Below are positions 9,901 to 18,194 of a DNA stretch of 64,000 nt, one piece after another. Made by a program: the position numbers and the translations under genes. The stretch lies in NCBI GenBank assembly GCA_904066235.2, contig CAJFCV020000003.1, positions 11,222,001 to 11,286,000 of the forward strand, read 5' to 3'. This stretch comes from Bursaphelenchus xylophilus. Taxonomy: Eukaryota; Nematoda; Chromadorea; Rhabditida; Aphelenchoididae. The notes under the pieces were generated by a model. That model searched no databases. It was not told the DNA's origin and was given only the letters and a program-made list of their open reading frames with translations. Position 1 is the first letter of the stretch. The number at the start of each line of letters is the position of its first letter.

Positions 9901-12900
9901 ACCTGATCCAGTGGCAAAAAAACGTACCATTTTGCATCCGGGAAGTATCAAAAAATGTAGCAAAATGTCTCCTTCTCCAATTAAAAAACTCCGTTTTGAA
10001 GACATTTTCCCTCACAAAAATACGGGCGAGTTTTTGAAATCGAAGTTTTTCATTTGGAAAGGGAGGTATTTTGCTACATTTTTTATACTTCCCGGATGCA
10101 AAATGGTACGTTTTCTTTTTCTTTTTTTAGGTCCGTCGGGAAAATAATGAGCACTCTGTTGCAATGAAAATCGCATCACCGCAGAGAAAATGAATTGTGT
10201 CGCGGAAAAGTCAAATTGTTTTACACTTCAACGATATTGGCGCCGCGACATTGCTTCATTTTTTTCCCGACAGACTGATATTTGCTATGCAATTTTTTTA
10301 TCAGAACAAAATATACCCGTATTTTACCCTCCACATTTTTTTCAGAATGGACGTCCGCTACTATCCCTTCGACAGCCAAAGCTGCATTCTCAAGTTCGCT
10401 TCTTGGGCCTACGATGGGACCAAAATCGATATTCTCCTCTCGTCGCAGCTCGGCGACGAATCCAACTACATGACCAGCACCGAATGGCATTTGAAGAGCA
10501 TTCGCGCGGAGAAGAACTCGATCATCTACAGCTGTTGTCCCGAGCCCTATCCATTCGTGGATATTTTCATCACCATCCAGCGCAGGCCCATGTTTTATGT
10601 GTTCAACCTGATTTTGCCGTGCGTAATGATCAGCGGAATCGCGTTGCTCGGGTTCTACATGCCCTCCGGCGCTGGAGAGAAGGTTTCATTGGGTAGGTGG
10701 AGGGATTTGGGAGTAATTGGGATCAATTTTTTAATAGTATCAAAAAAATTCTGAGGACTGCAAAAGCCTTAAAATTTGGCCTTTTTCAGAGAAAAAATGG
10801 TCTAATATAGCGCCTTTTCAAAGTAAAATCTTGCAAAAATAAATATTTTTATCATCCTACAGCCTTGTAATTACAATTTCACATCGATTTCAAGGCTTGA
10901 AACAGAATGCCAAAATTGGCGGGAAATTTGAAATTAAAAATTTTCACTGTATTTTGAACTGAAATCCGCCTAAATTGTAGATGGCCTTGATTGAAACTTG
11001 TTTTTTTTCTAATTTCGAATAATATTTTTTCGTATTTTAGGTATTACCTCGCTTCTTTCGACAACTGTGTTCCTAATGCTGGTAGCTGAGGGAATGCCGC
11101 CAACTTCGGATGCGCTTCCTCTGCTTGGGGTCTATTATGGAGCCACGATCTTCATTGTGTCGTTAGCTACCGCAATGACTGTTCTGACGGTGAGTAAAAA
11201 ATTGACAAATTTGAATATTCAAATTTAAAAATTTTTGAATATTTAGATTTTTTAATTTTAAAATTTAATATTCATTCCTATTTTCTGTCAACGTATTTTA
11301 CCAATTTTTTGTTATATATTTTTTCAGAAGTTTGAATATTGAAATTTCAAAAATTTGCATATTCAAATTTATTCAAGTTTCGGAAAATTACACCCTCAAA
11401 AATTTGCATACTCAAATTTATTCAAATTTCGGAAAACTACACCCTCAAAAATTTGCATATTCAAATTTATTCAAATTTCGGAAAATTACACCCTCAAAAA
11501 TTTGCATATTCAAATTTATTCAAATTCCAGCTGAACGTTCACCATCAAGGAACTACGGGTTGTGCGGTGCCAGCCGTCGTTCAACGGGTTGTAATGGGAT
11601 ACTTGGCCAAAATGTTGCTGATGAACCCCGGCTACTATCACAGTATCAATGAGCATGTCGACTATTTCTATTCAAAGGAGCATGGGAAAGATCGAGAGGA
11701 AAGGCTATGCTCGTCATGGCTAATGAAGGGCTTCCATGTCAAAAAATCGGTCAGCCCGAGAGCATCGGCGCCAGTGATCACGCAACCTCCAAGGCATAAG
11801 AAGGAGAACAATGTAAGTCGATAGGGAATTTGGCTTATGCGACGCTTAGATTTTGATGAAAATTGACGCAAGTTTAGAATAAGTCTCCCAGTTTGTCATG
11901 CAAAACAAGCGTGTTAACCAATAGATATGGGCGTGAAAATCAAAGGCCTAGTGCTGAAAAACACGGAGAATTTAACGGTAGAAAAATTGGTTGGCTAAAC
12001 CTAAACGTTTTCGTGGCAGGACCCACGAAAAAAGTCTCTATTTTCTGTGCCACCTTGTACACTCCTAGCCTGCGCTTTGCAGAAACGACTCAGATTTTTA
12101 GGACGAAAGTTGGCAAAAATGCGACACTTTTTTGCGAATTCTTGGCATGAAAAGTTTCATACGTATTTCTAATGTAGAGAGTAATGTTTCCACAAAAAAT
12201 CAATTTTTTCCGCACGAAACCAGCAAAGATACGGCCAAAAAGGACTTTTCTCTGACCGCTCTCCGCGTTTCGCGTGCTCTCTCGGCCGCAAAGATCGTTC
12301 AATATCTTGGCCGCCCCTGTAAAGCGGGAGCTGAAACTTTCAGCAATTGATACGTGGCCTATGCCCGACATGTCGGTAATATTTAAAGAAAATCTGAGCG
12401 TCGCACTTGAGCTATATCCTTTTTTTAAAATTTACATTTTTTTGTAATACACTACAAAAAAAACCCTTTCAGATGGTGAAAAAACGCGTTTCCTGGTCCA
12501 ACGACGCTCTACAACACGCCACAACTAACGGCGATGTAAATCATGTGGATGAGACCCTCTCCTATAACGAATCCGTTGAGCTCAACGGAATCACAACTAA
12601 TGGATCCGTCAAAACCGGAGCCGATGATACGATACCATTGGTTGAGAGGATGCAAACAACCACTCTGACCACGACGACAACGAGTCTGGCGACACGCTAC
12701 GTTTCGTTGAAACGCACGCGCAGCTTGGCCGAGCCGCACGGCCACACAGCTTCGACGGAGGACATGTTCGAGGACGAATTTCTACGGGTTTTGGCACGGG
12801 TTCATGGGACGATTGAACGGTAAGAATTTTTGTAGAGTTAACAGAGGAGTGGGGCCAATGCGATGACTGAAAGTTTGTTGAAAATTATACAGTGGGGGAC

Positions 12901-13809
12901 ATGATCCAGTGGCAAAAAACGTACCATTTTGTATCCGGGAAGCATCAAAAAGGTGGCAAAATGCTTCCCTCTCCAAGTAAAAAAACCTCATTTTGAAGTT
13001 TCCCTCACAAAAAGAGCGGGCGCGCTTTTGAAATCGGAGTGTTTTCACTTGGAGAGGGAAGCATTTTGCCACATTTTTGATACTTCCCGGATGAAAAATG
13101 GTACGTTTTCTGCCACTGGATCAGGTCCCCCACTGTAGGGCGCAGCTCGAAGAACTTGCACGGGCGCAGCTCGCGTCTTGCGGGCAGCTCGAAAACAAAC
13201 TAAAAGTTAGCTCCGGCGAGCTGCGAAAGCTTGTTTTCCGAGCTGCTTCCGCGATGCGAGCTGCGCCCGCGCCGATTTTCCGAGCTGCGCCCTACCATTT
13301 TCAGCTAACTTTCAGATAGCGCATTGGCCCCTGGTCTTAAAAACAGCCAAAATTGATATAAAAAAAATTTCACATCAGTCTGTCGGGAAAATAATGAGCG
13401 CAACGTCGCAATCGCATCGCTGAAGCGAAAAGCAGTTTGATTTGGCCCCGATACAATTCATTTTCTCGGCGGCGATGCGATTTTCCCTGCGACAGGCAGC
13501 TCAGTATTTTCCCGACACGCTGATAAAAGCGCTCCATTCTACAGAGCGTTAGGTATTTGCCCAAAAATTTGCCGAACTTTGGCCATTATCGGAACTCCTA
13601 TTTTTTGGTTAAACCTCCGCCGTTTCAGGAACGAAATGCGCCAGGCGGAGAAGGACCGCCGCAACGCCACGAAAAAGGAATGGCAACAAGTGGCGTTGGT
13701 GCTGGACCGCTTCCTGTTCATCTTCTTCGCCGCCGGCACCGCTCTCACCTCGCTCACAATCATATATCAACGACAAATTCGGGGGTTTTTCGGCTTTGAC
13801 GATGACTAA
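6993..13809 (+). CDS. Nicotinic acetylcholine receptor, alpha-type subunit (9 exons, 585 aa)
   Basis: Encodes a pentameric cation-channel subunit of the Cys-loop family, acting at the plasma membrane of neurons or muscle. Exons: 6993-7041, 8854-8996, 9561-9703, 9751-9867, 10346-10692, 11041-11189, 11531-11812, 12473-12819, 13629-13809; every junction is GT/AG and the frame closes. In order the product shows a signal peptide (MVRAVPIWAICLLQLIG), LYRTLLRNYES, WKPDIILYNN, a Cys-loop of exactly 13 residues between cysteines (around MDVRYYPFD), the vicinal YSCCPEPYP pair that marks alpha subunits, M1, GEKVSLG leading into M2 (cation-selective Glu ring), M3, a long M3-M4 loop with a Thr run, and M4 ending IIYQ. 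The loop-B neighbourhood has VSWTMAGIF where most family members have a Pro pair. The M2-M3 sequence MPPTSDALPLLG suggests the ACR-16 or DEG-3 type groups; I cannot separate them. Introns are rich in tandem repeats and MITEs. Confidence 0.95.
7076..7310. repeat. C/T-rich tandem repeat in intron 1 of the receptor gene
   Basis: About 14 degenerate copies of CTGAACTCTCCCCCTTTT, with strong strand asymmetry (pyrimidines on the + strand). It starts about 35 bp after the intron 1 donor site. Confidence 0.85.
7356..8447. repeat. 46-50 bp minisatellite in intron 1 of the receptor gene
   Basis: About 22 tandem units with core GGTGTGACATGTTATACGAT, followed by a T-run and CAAATTGAGAAAA. Variant units (TATACGCTGGAAG and TATAGGATG) alternate in a repeated order at 7811-8000 and 8170-8310, showing that blocks of several units were duplicated together. 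Confidence 0.92.
8497..8560. repeat. Fragment of GGCCCGGGCC-type repeat
   Basis: CCAGCCCCGGGCTTTGATTT and GACCGGGCTGGCCCGCC resemble the GC-rich elements at 38143-38474 and 50928-51560. It lies in intron 1 of the receptor gene. Confidence 0.5.
9132..9450. mobile_element. Half family A element joined to half family B element
   Basis: 9132-9162 is the right end of the GTGGATTT-type A subfamily (AATCCACATTACTTTCCCG), followed at once by the right half of a B element (GTGCTCTCTCGGCCACAAAG, then GGCGAGCTAAAATTTCGAGG). It lies in receptor intron 2. Confidence 0.6.
9892..10134. mobile_element. Family C element, right TIR fused to family A
   Basis: Left TIR CAGTGGCGGACCTGATCC follows TA. The internal palindrome TTTTGCATCCGGGAAGTATC is mirrored by GATACTTCCCGGATGCAAAA (written here as its inverse). 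The expected right end GGTCCGTCACTGTA is cut after GGTCCGTC, where family A sequence takes over. Receptor intron 4. Confidence 0.8.
10131..10278. mobile_element. Family A element (A4), left end fused to family C
   Basis: Begins GTCCGTCGGGAAAATAATGA and ends CCCGACAGACTGA before TA. The left TIR lacks TCAGTC and instead continues the C element, sharing the word GTCYGTC with it. Receptor intron 4. Confidence 0.8.
11336..11530. repeat. 47-48 bp tandem repeat ending at a splice acceptor
   Basis: Four units of TTCGGAAAATTACACCCTC followed by AAAAATTTGCATATTCAAAT. The acceptor of receptor exon 7 (CAAATTCCAG) corresponds to the CAAATTTCGG segment of the other units. Confidence 0.88.
11830..12412. 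mobile_element. Family B element in receptor intron 7
   Basis: Begins TATGCGACGCTTAGATTTTG and ends AATCTGAGCGTCGCACTTGA. It carries the family landmarks CTGACCGCTCTCCGCGTTTC and GGCCGCAAAGATCGTTC. The outer GGGGAAGT termini are lost on both sides. Confidence 0.75.
12851..13331. mobile_element. Family D element split by a family C insertion
   Basis: Left end GGGGCCAATGCG and right end CGCATTGGCCCC are inverse. The interior repeats the word GGGCGCAGCTCG in both orientations. A complete family C element (12890-13135) sits inside at a duplicated TA. An unsplit copy at 24691-24893 confirms the pre-insertion structure. Receptor intron 8. Confidence 0.88.
12890..13135. mobile_element. Family C element inserted in a D element
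   Basis: TIRs CAGTGGGGGACATGATCC and GGATCAGGTCCCCCACTG are flanked by TA on both sides, and D sequence resumes exactly after the second TA. Confidence 0.9.
13375..13523. mobile_element. Family A element (A5)
   Basis: TCAGTCTGTCGGGAAAATAA at the left; GTATTTTCCCGACACGCTGA before TA at the right. Receptor intron 8, about 105 bp before the last exon. Confidence 0.82.
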
Positions 13810-13853
13810 AAATTTAAAAATTAACCTCGAAATTGTACAGAATTTTGGTAAAT

Positions 13854-13859
13854 AATAAA
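13854..13859 (+). promoter_or_regulatory. Polyadenylation signal of the receptor gene
   Basis: AATAAA 45 bp after the stop codon, in an AT-rich 3' UTR. Confidence 0.7.
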
Positions 13860-14442
13860 CTCAACTCATCATAGTTAAAGTGTCCAATTTATCGCAGCAA
13901 TCGCAAAGCAAGCACTTCCGCTACACGCCGACTACGCTTCGTAGCGCAATCGTCAACCATTTGAAGTCTAATTCTAGGCGACTGCAGCCCTGTGAAGCCA
14001 TCGTTTATCTGCCCCATCATCTGCACCATTAAAACGCGTCCATTTCACGTCACTGCAGATAGCGAAACGGAACGGGATTCTTTGTTTTTTGCTCATTACT
14101 TGGAGGAGGAGGCTGCTGAAGGGTCACAACTCGTTCTCCGCTCCCCTCAAGTTAGCATACTGACCTTAATTTCGAAGGGCCTTCTTGAGGTCGGTGGAGG
14201 GAAATCGCGCCGGACTTGCGGATAATTTGTTGAATGCTTTCGCACTTCATTAATAGCGTGCGGTTGGAGGTGGTTTTGAGCGGAATTTTTGTTGTAATAA
14301 TATTGTCTCTGCATAGCGAATGTAGTGGACAGAGAAATGTTTGTAGAAGGAGAGATCTTGTGGGCCCAATTTTAAATAAGAAATGGTTATAGCTGACGCC
14401 TCGGATCTTGTTATTTTGTATTTTTTTGGTATAAAAACTATA
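13860..14442. other. Gene-free stretch
   Basis: Short open frames only, none with a domain or splice partners. Confidence 0.4.
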
Positions 14443-14657
14443 CAGTGAGGGGCCGGATCCAGTGGCAAAAAACGTCTCCAAACCCTTCCCTTCTCTAAAC
14501 TAAAAAACTCCGCTTTGAAAAGCCCGCCTTGAAGGAAAGGGCGCGCTTTTCAAAACGGAGTTTTTTAGCTTAGAGAAGGGAAGGGTTTGGAGACGTTTTG
14601 GTCCCTTCCGGGATGCAAAGTGGGACGTTTTTTGCCACTGGATCCGGTCCCTCACTG
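14443..14657. mobile_element. Family C element with a long near-perfect stem
   Basis: TIRs CAGTGAGGGGCCGGATCC and GGATCCGGTCCCTCACTG are flanked by TA. The inner stem AGAAGGGAAGGGTTTGGAGA is matched on the other arm, so this copy is a nearly perfect hairpin and probably young. Confidence 0.9.
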
Positions 14658-14821
14658 TACATAGTGCGTGACTTATAAGAGGTCTTGCAAATTTTAAGTC
14701 AAAGATCAAGCAAAAAACTTCGAATTTCTGCCCATTTCCGATCTTAAATCTCTAAAAAAGTGCGACATGCCCCTTGCTATTAAAGCAAAGATCCTTAGGC
14801 TAAATTTTTTGCCAAATTAGA

Positions 14822-14944
14822 GCACAAATGCTCCGATGGCGTCGATGAATTGAAAAGCAATCGGATTTTGCCACGACATAATTCATTTTCTCGGCGGCGA
14901 TACGATTTTCGACGCGTCAGAGTGCTCATTATTTTTCCGACAGA
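14822..14944. mobile_element. Family A right half (A6)
   Basis: Holds the A interior (CACGACATAATTCATTTTCT) and the right end TTTTTCCGACAGAC, but the left TIR is missing. Confidence 0.6.
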
Positions 14945-15163
14945 CAGAAAAGATGCGCTTCGACTTCTGTAGCTTTAGCTTACGCTTTGCAGACACAGCC
15001 GAGATATTCAACGGTCTGCTTTCCGAGAGGACACGCAAAATGAGGAGATCCCACCAAACAAACAACATTTTGCGCCTCATAACTTTTTGTTTCTGCAAAT
15101 TTCTACCAAGTCCCATTACATACTATGCCACTTTTTCACCATGCAACTTTTGCATATTTAATA

Positions 15164-15580
15164 TTAATCTGTCGGGAAAATAATGAGTAAATCGTCGCTG
15201 TGCCGACCATGTCGCTGAAGTGAAAAGCAATTTGATTTTGCAGTGACATACGGCATTCTGTACTTTTGGAACACAACCGATCTCCGCGACTTTTTCTATT
15301 CTTTTCTTCATTGCGAAGTTTATGCGATGGGGTTACTTACAATATTTATATTGTCTGAAAGCCGGCTTTTTACTCTACTGGCATGCCAAATTTTAGCCTT
15401 CTAGCTCAAACGGCGAGATATGGAGGGAGAAAGCAAGTGCATTCCGAAAAAAAACAGAAAATCCGCGGAGATCGGTCGTGTCCCAAAAGTACACAGAATG
15501 CCGTGCGACACAATCGATTTTCTCGGCGGCAATGCGATTTTCGAAGCGACAGAGTGCTCATAATTCTCCCGGCGGACTGA
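15164..15580. mobile_element. Long family A variant with an extended stem (A7)
   Basis: The outer ends TTAATCTGTCGGGAAAATAA and TTCTCCCGGCGGACTGA are A termini flanked by TA. The interior carries a second inverted pair, GGCATTCTGTACTTTTGG and the inverse CCAAAAGTACACAGAATGCC, so the copy is 417 bp instead of about 150. Confidence 0.75.
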
Positions 15581-16073
15581 TAGCGCACCTTTACATGGCT
15601 AAAATTATACGAACCAACTTTCCATAAAGAATCTTTGATTTTTTTCAAAATTTCCGGTCTCCCCCTAACTGGATTAGCCCTCCTCAGCGAAACTAAGCCA
15701 CTCCGAGTACAAAAGTGCAACCCAATCGTAGCCACTTCCTCCGCCCTTCAATCAATCTTTGACGCTAATGAACCGACACATTTCGTACAGTTTCACGCGC
15801 CCGACGGTCGGAGCAGCGTGAGTTCGAATATCCGCCGCCTAGCCGAGCGCTACGTGTTTTTTTGGGGGGAGGGAGATCTGCTGGGAGAAGCGGAGGGATT
15901 GTGCCGTCCGACTTTCGTTTCGACTTTCGCCAAAAACACTTGGGCGCTGAAGAGAGATCCGACTCCTCCGTGTGGCTGGACTGGTTTTCCGTTCGCCCAC
16001 AAACTCAGTTCGGCATTTTCGCACCTATTGGTATTTGTTGTGAGGGGAGAGCCTCAATACAAATTTTGTACTA
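15581..16073. other. Gene-free stretch with a 152-codon open frame
   Basis: An open frame at 15635-16093 runs into a family A terminus. Its middle (around 15740-15990) has balanced composition, but I recognise no domain and see no flanking exon set. It is either chance or a decayed exon. Confidence 0.35.
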
Positions 16074-16108
16074 TCAGTCTGTCGGGAAAATAATGAGCGC
16101 AACGTGAC
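16074..16108. mobile_element. Family A left end (A8)
   Basis: TCAGTCTGTCGGGAAAATAA preceded by TA. The remainder of the element is absent; the large palindrome at 16110-16705 begins here. Confidence 0.65.
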
Positions 16109-16109
16109 G

Positions 16110-16705
16110 AAAATTTCAGTAATTTTTATGGCTTGCTCTGTCTCGACCATAAATTTCTGAAAATTTCAGCTCACGCTTTGAGGTCGCAGCCAAGATATTC
16201 TACAATCTTTGTAGACGAGTGAGTACGGAAAATAAAGAGAGTGGGTCAGACAAAAAAGTTTTTTACTATGTCTTGGTGAATTTCCCGCCGTAAAGTTGTA
16301 CATGTTGTACATCAAACACTGTGACTATCAGTCTGTCGGGAAAATAATGAGTGCAATGCTGCTGCTCCAATTGCGTTGCTGAACTGAAAAAGCAATTTGC
16401 CTTTACCGCGACACAATCGCTTTTCACCTCAGCGACGCGATCGGCGCAGCGACATTGCGCTCATTATTTTCCCGACAGACTGATAGTCAAAGTGTTTGAT
16501 GTGCAACATCTACAACTTTGCGACGAAAAATTCACAAAGACATAGTCAAAAAAGAATTTTTTCTTTGACCCGCTCTCTTTATTTTCCGTACTCACTCGTC
16601 TATAATTATTGTTAAATATCTCAGCTGCGACCTCAAAGCGTGAGATGAAATTTTCAGAATTTTATCCACGGCCTAGACAGAGCAAGCCATAAAAATTTGA
16701 GGAAA
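16110..16705. mobile_element. Large B-like palindrome with a family A element at its centre
   Basis: Left arm TTTTTATGGCTTGCTCTGTC, then CAGCTCACGCTTTGAGGTCG; the right arm gives the inverse order, ending GACAGAGCAAGCCATAAAAA. The arms pair across A9 (16328-16483), which splits the palindrome near its midpoint with a TA duplication. Confidence 0.8.
16328..16483. mobile_element. Family A element (A9) at a palindrome centre
   Basis: Complete TIRs flanked by TA. The adjoining host words CACTGTGAC(TA) and (TA)GTCAAAGTG are the innermost bases of the surrounding palindrome. Confidence 0.88.
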
Positions 16706-17309
16706 CTTCTTAACGATGCACATTGCTTTTCGTCGAATTTTAAATTTTCGAAAATCTCCCATCTTCTCGCATTTAAATCTTTAATCGATTTAAATTGATT
16801 TTCTCACACCCCTCCTCCCTCGTTTATGCAATTGATTACGCAATCGCAGTGTGAGATTTATCGCCGCTAACAGCTTGTTTTACACCACCCTCCCCGGCTG
16901 AGCGCTTAATCCGATCCATCAATCTTGCCCTGCGGCTCTTCCCCGCTTCTACGCAGACTTGAAGGCGCGCAGATTCATGCTGTTTATAACACTGGATTCG
17001 AAGATAAAAACACTTGTAAAAAAACCAGGTAGCGGGGGGATTAATGGACTTTGGGGAAGAGCTACGTGAGTCTAGAGAAGGGAGGTTAACCAAGGAGGAG
17101 GCAAAATCGAATCTTTTGATCCAACTTTGTTGCTTCTGCAAGACTATGTTTTCGTTGCTAGTCTGGAAATTACTCGAAGAAATGATTTCCATGAGGTTTT
17201 CTTTGAATTTTCTGTCAAGCATGCGGAAATTGTTGACTAACTACGTTTCAAACAACAGTCGAGTTATCAACTGTTTTATGGTCATGCTAAGGATTTTATT
17301 CGGCAGAAA
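16706..17309. other. Gene-free stretch with overlapping open frames
   Basis: Open frames of 128 codons (minus, 16836-17222) and 109 codons (plus, 17044-17373) overlap antisense. Neither has a recognisable domain or clear exon partner. Confidence 0.35.
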
Positions 17310-17660
17310 AAGCATCCTTTTTTGCCAAGAACTTGTCCGGTTTTGCGATTTCATCGATAGGGGGTTTCCGTGACTTTATTTTCCCAATCTTTGTAGTATC
17401 AGTTTCTCGGGAAAATAATATGGACTTGTCGCCTTGGAATCGTCCATCATCGCTTTTCGATGGCTAGCCGCGCCAAGGGATTTGATGGGCAATTCGACAA
17501 GATATTATATAATATTTTGCTGAGACAAATCCACAACATTTTCCAGACAGGCTAATACTACAAAAAATGGAGGAAATAAAGTCAGGGAAACACTCTATGG
17601 ATGAAATCACCAAACCAGGCAACTTCTTTGTCAATTTCCCTACCTAAAACCCCTGTCGTT
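17310..17660. mobile_element. Second palindrome split centrally by a family A element
   Basis: Left arm CGATTTCATCGATAGGGGGT, then CCGTGACTTTATT; right arm AATAAAGTCAGGG, then CACTCTATGGATGAAATCAC. These pair across A10. Confidence 0.7.
17399..17555. mobile_element. Family A element (A10), diverged
   Basis: Left TIR TCAGTTTCTCGGGAAAATAA, then TATGGACTTGTCG; right end CCACAACATTTTCCAGACAG. GTGGATTT-type subfamily, with more substitutions than other copies. Confidence 0.75.
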
Positions 17661-18194
17661 TTATACAAGCATCTCTAATAGTAGGAGTTTTTTTCTAACA
17701 TAACGACAAACTTCATGAAGAACAAATTTGCCCAAAAACGCCACTTTTTCTAGTATTGAGATGTCGCTAAACCTAGACTTGCCCTTGTTTCTAGCGTTGA
17801 AATTTTGTACTTTTCACTTTTTAATCACCAATGACTAACACTTATTTGCCATCCTTATCTAACCCACATCCTCCTCATCCATCAAATTTCGCAAACTTTC
17901 TCATGTCCTCCGTCAACAGCCTTACTCTCCCCACCTCAGATGAATTCAATTCATCACCTCAGCTCCTCGGCTGACCATTGCTCATATTCACTCCGAATTT
18001 CGCAATCACATCGGAGGCTATAAACCCGCGACATCCCCTTGACTCATTTCCTTACGAAACGCGCGCAGCGAACGACTCAACCAAAACTCATCATTTAGCC
18101 GAGATCGCCGTGATTTTCGCCGTTTGGGAGGCTTTATTTCGACGAGCCGGCTTTTCACGTTGTTTTCAAAAATTTCGGCACAAAACAGGACACA
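17661..18194. other. 5' flank of the secreted-protein gene
   Basis: AT-rich, then a GC-richer 150 bp directly before the start codon (containing GAGATCGCCGTGATTTTCGC) that is probably promoter or 5' UTR. No TATA box is obvious. Confidence 0.4.

Noticed and set aside
15635..16093. 152-codon open frame ending in a family A terminus
   Set aside because: No domain and no exon structure; its last codons are transposon sequence.
16836..17373. Overlapping antisense open frames of 128 and 109 codons
   Set aside because: They overlap in opposite directions, match no family, and the plus-strand frame runs into the palindrome at 17310-17660.
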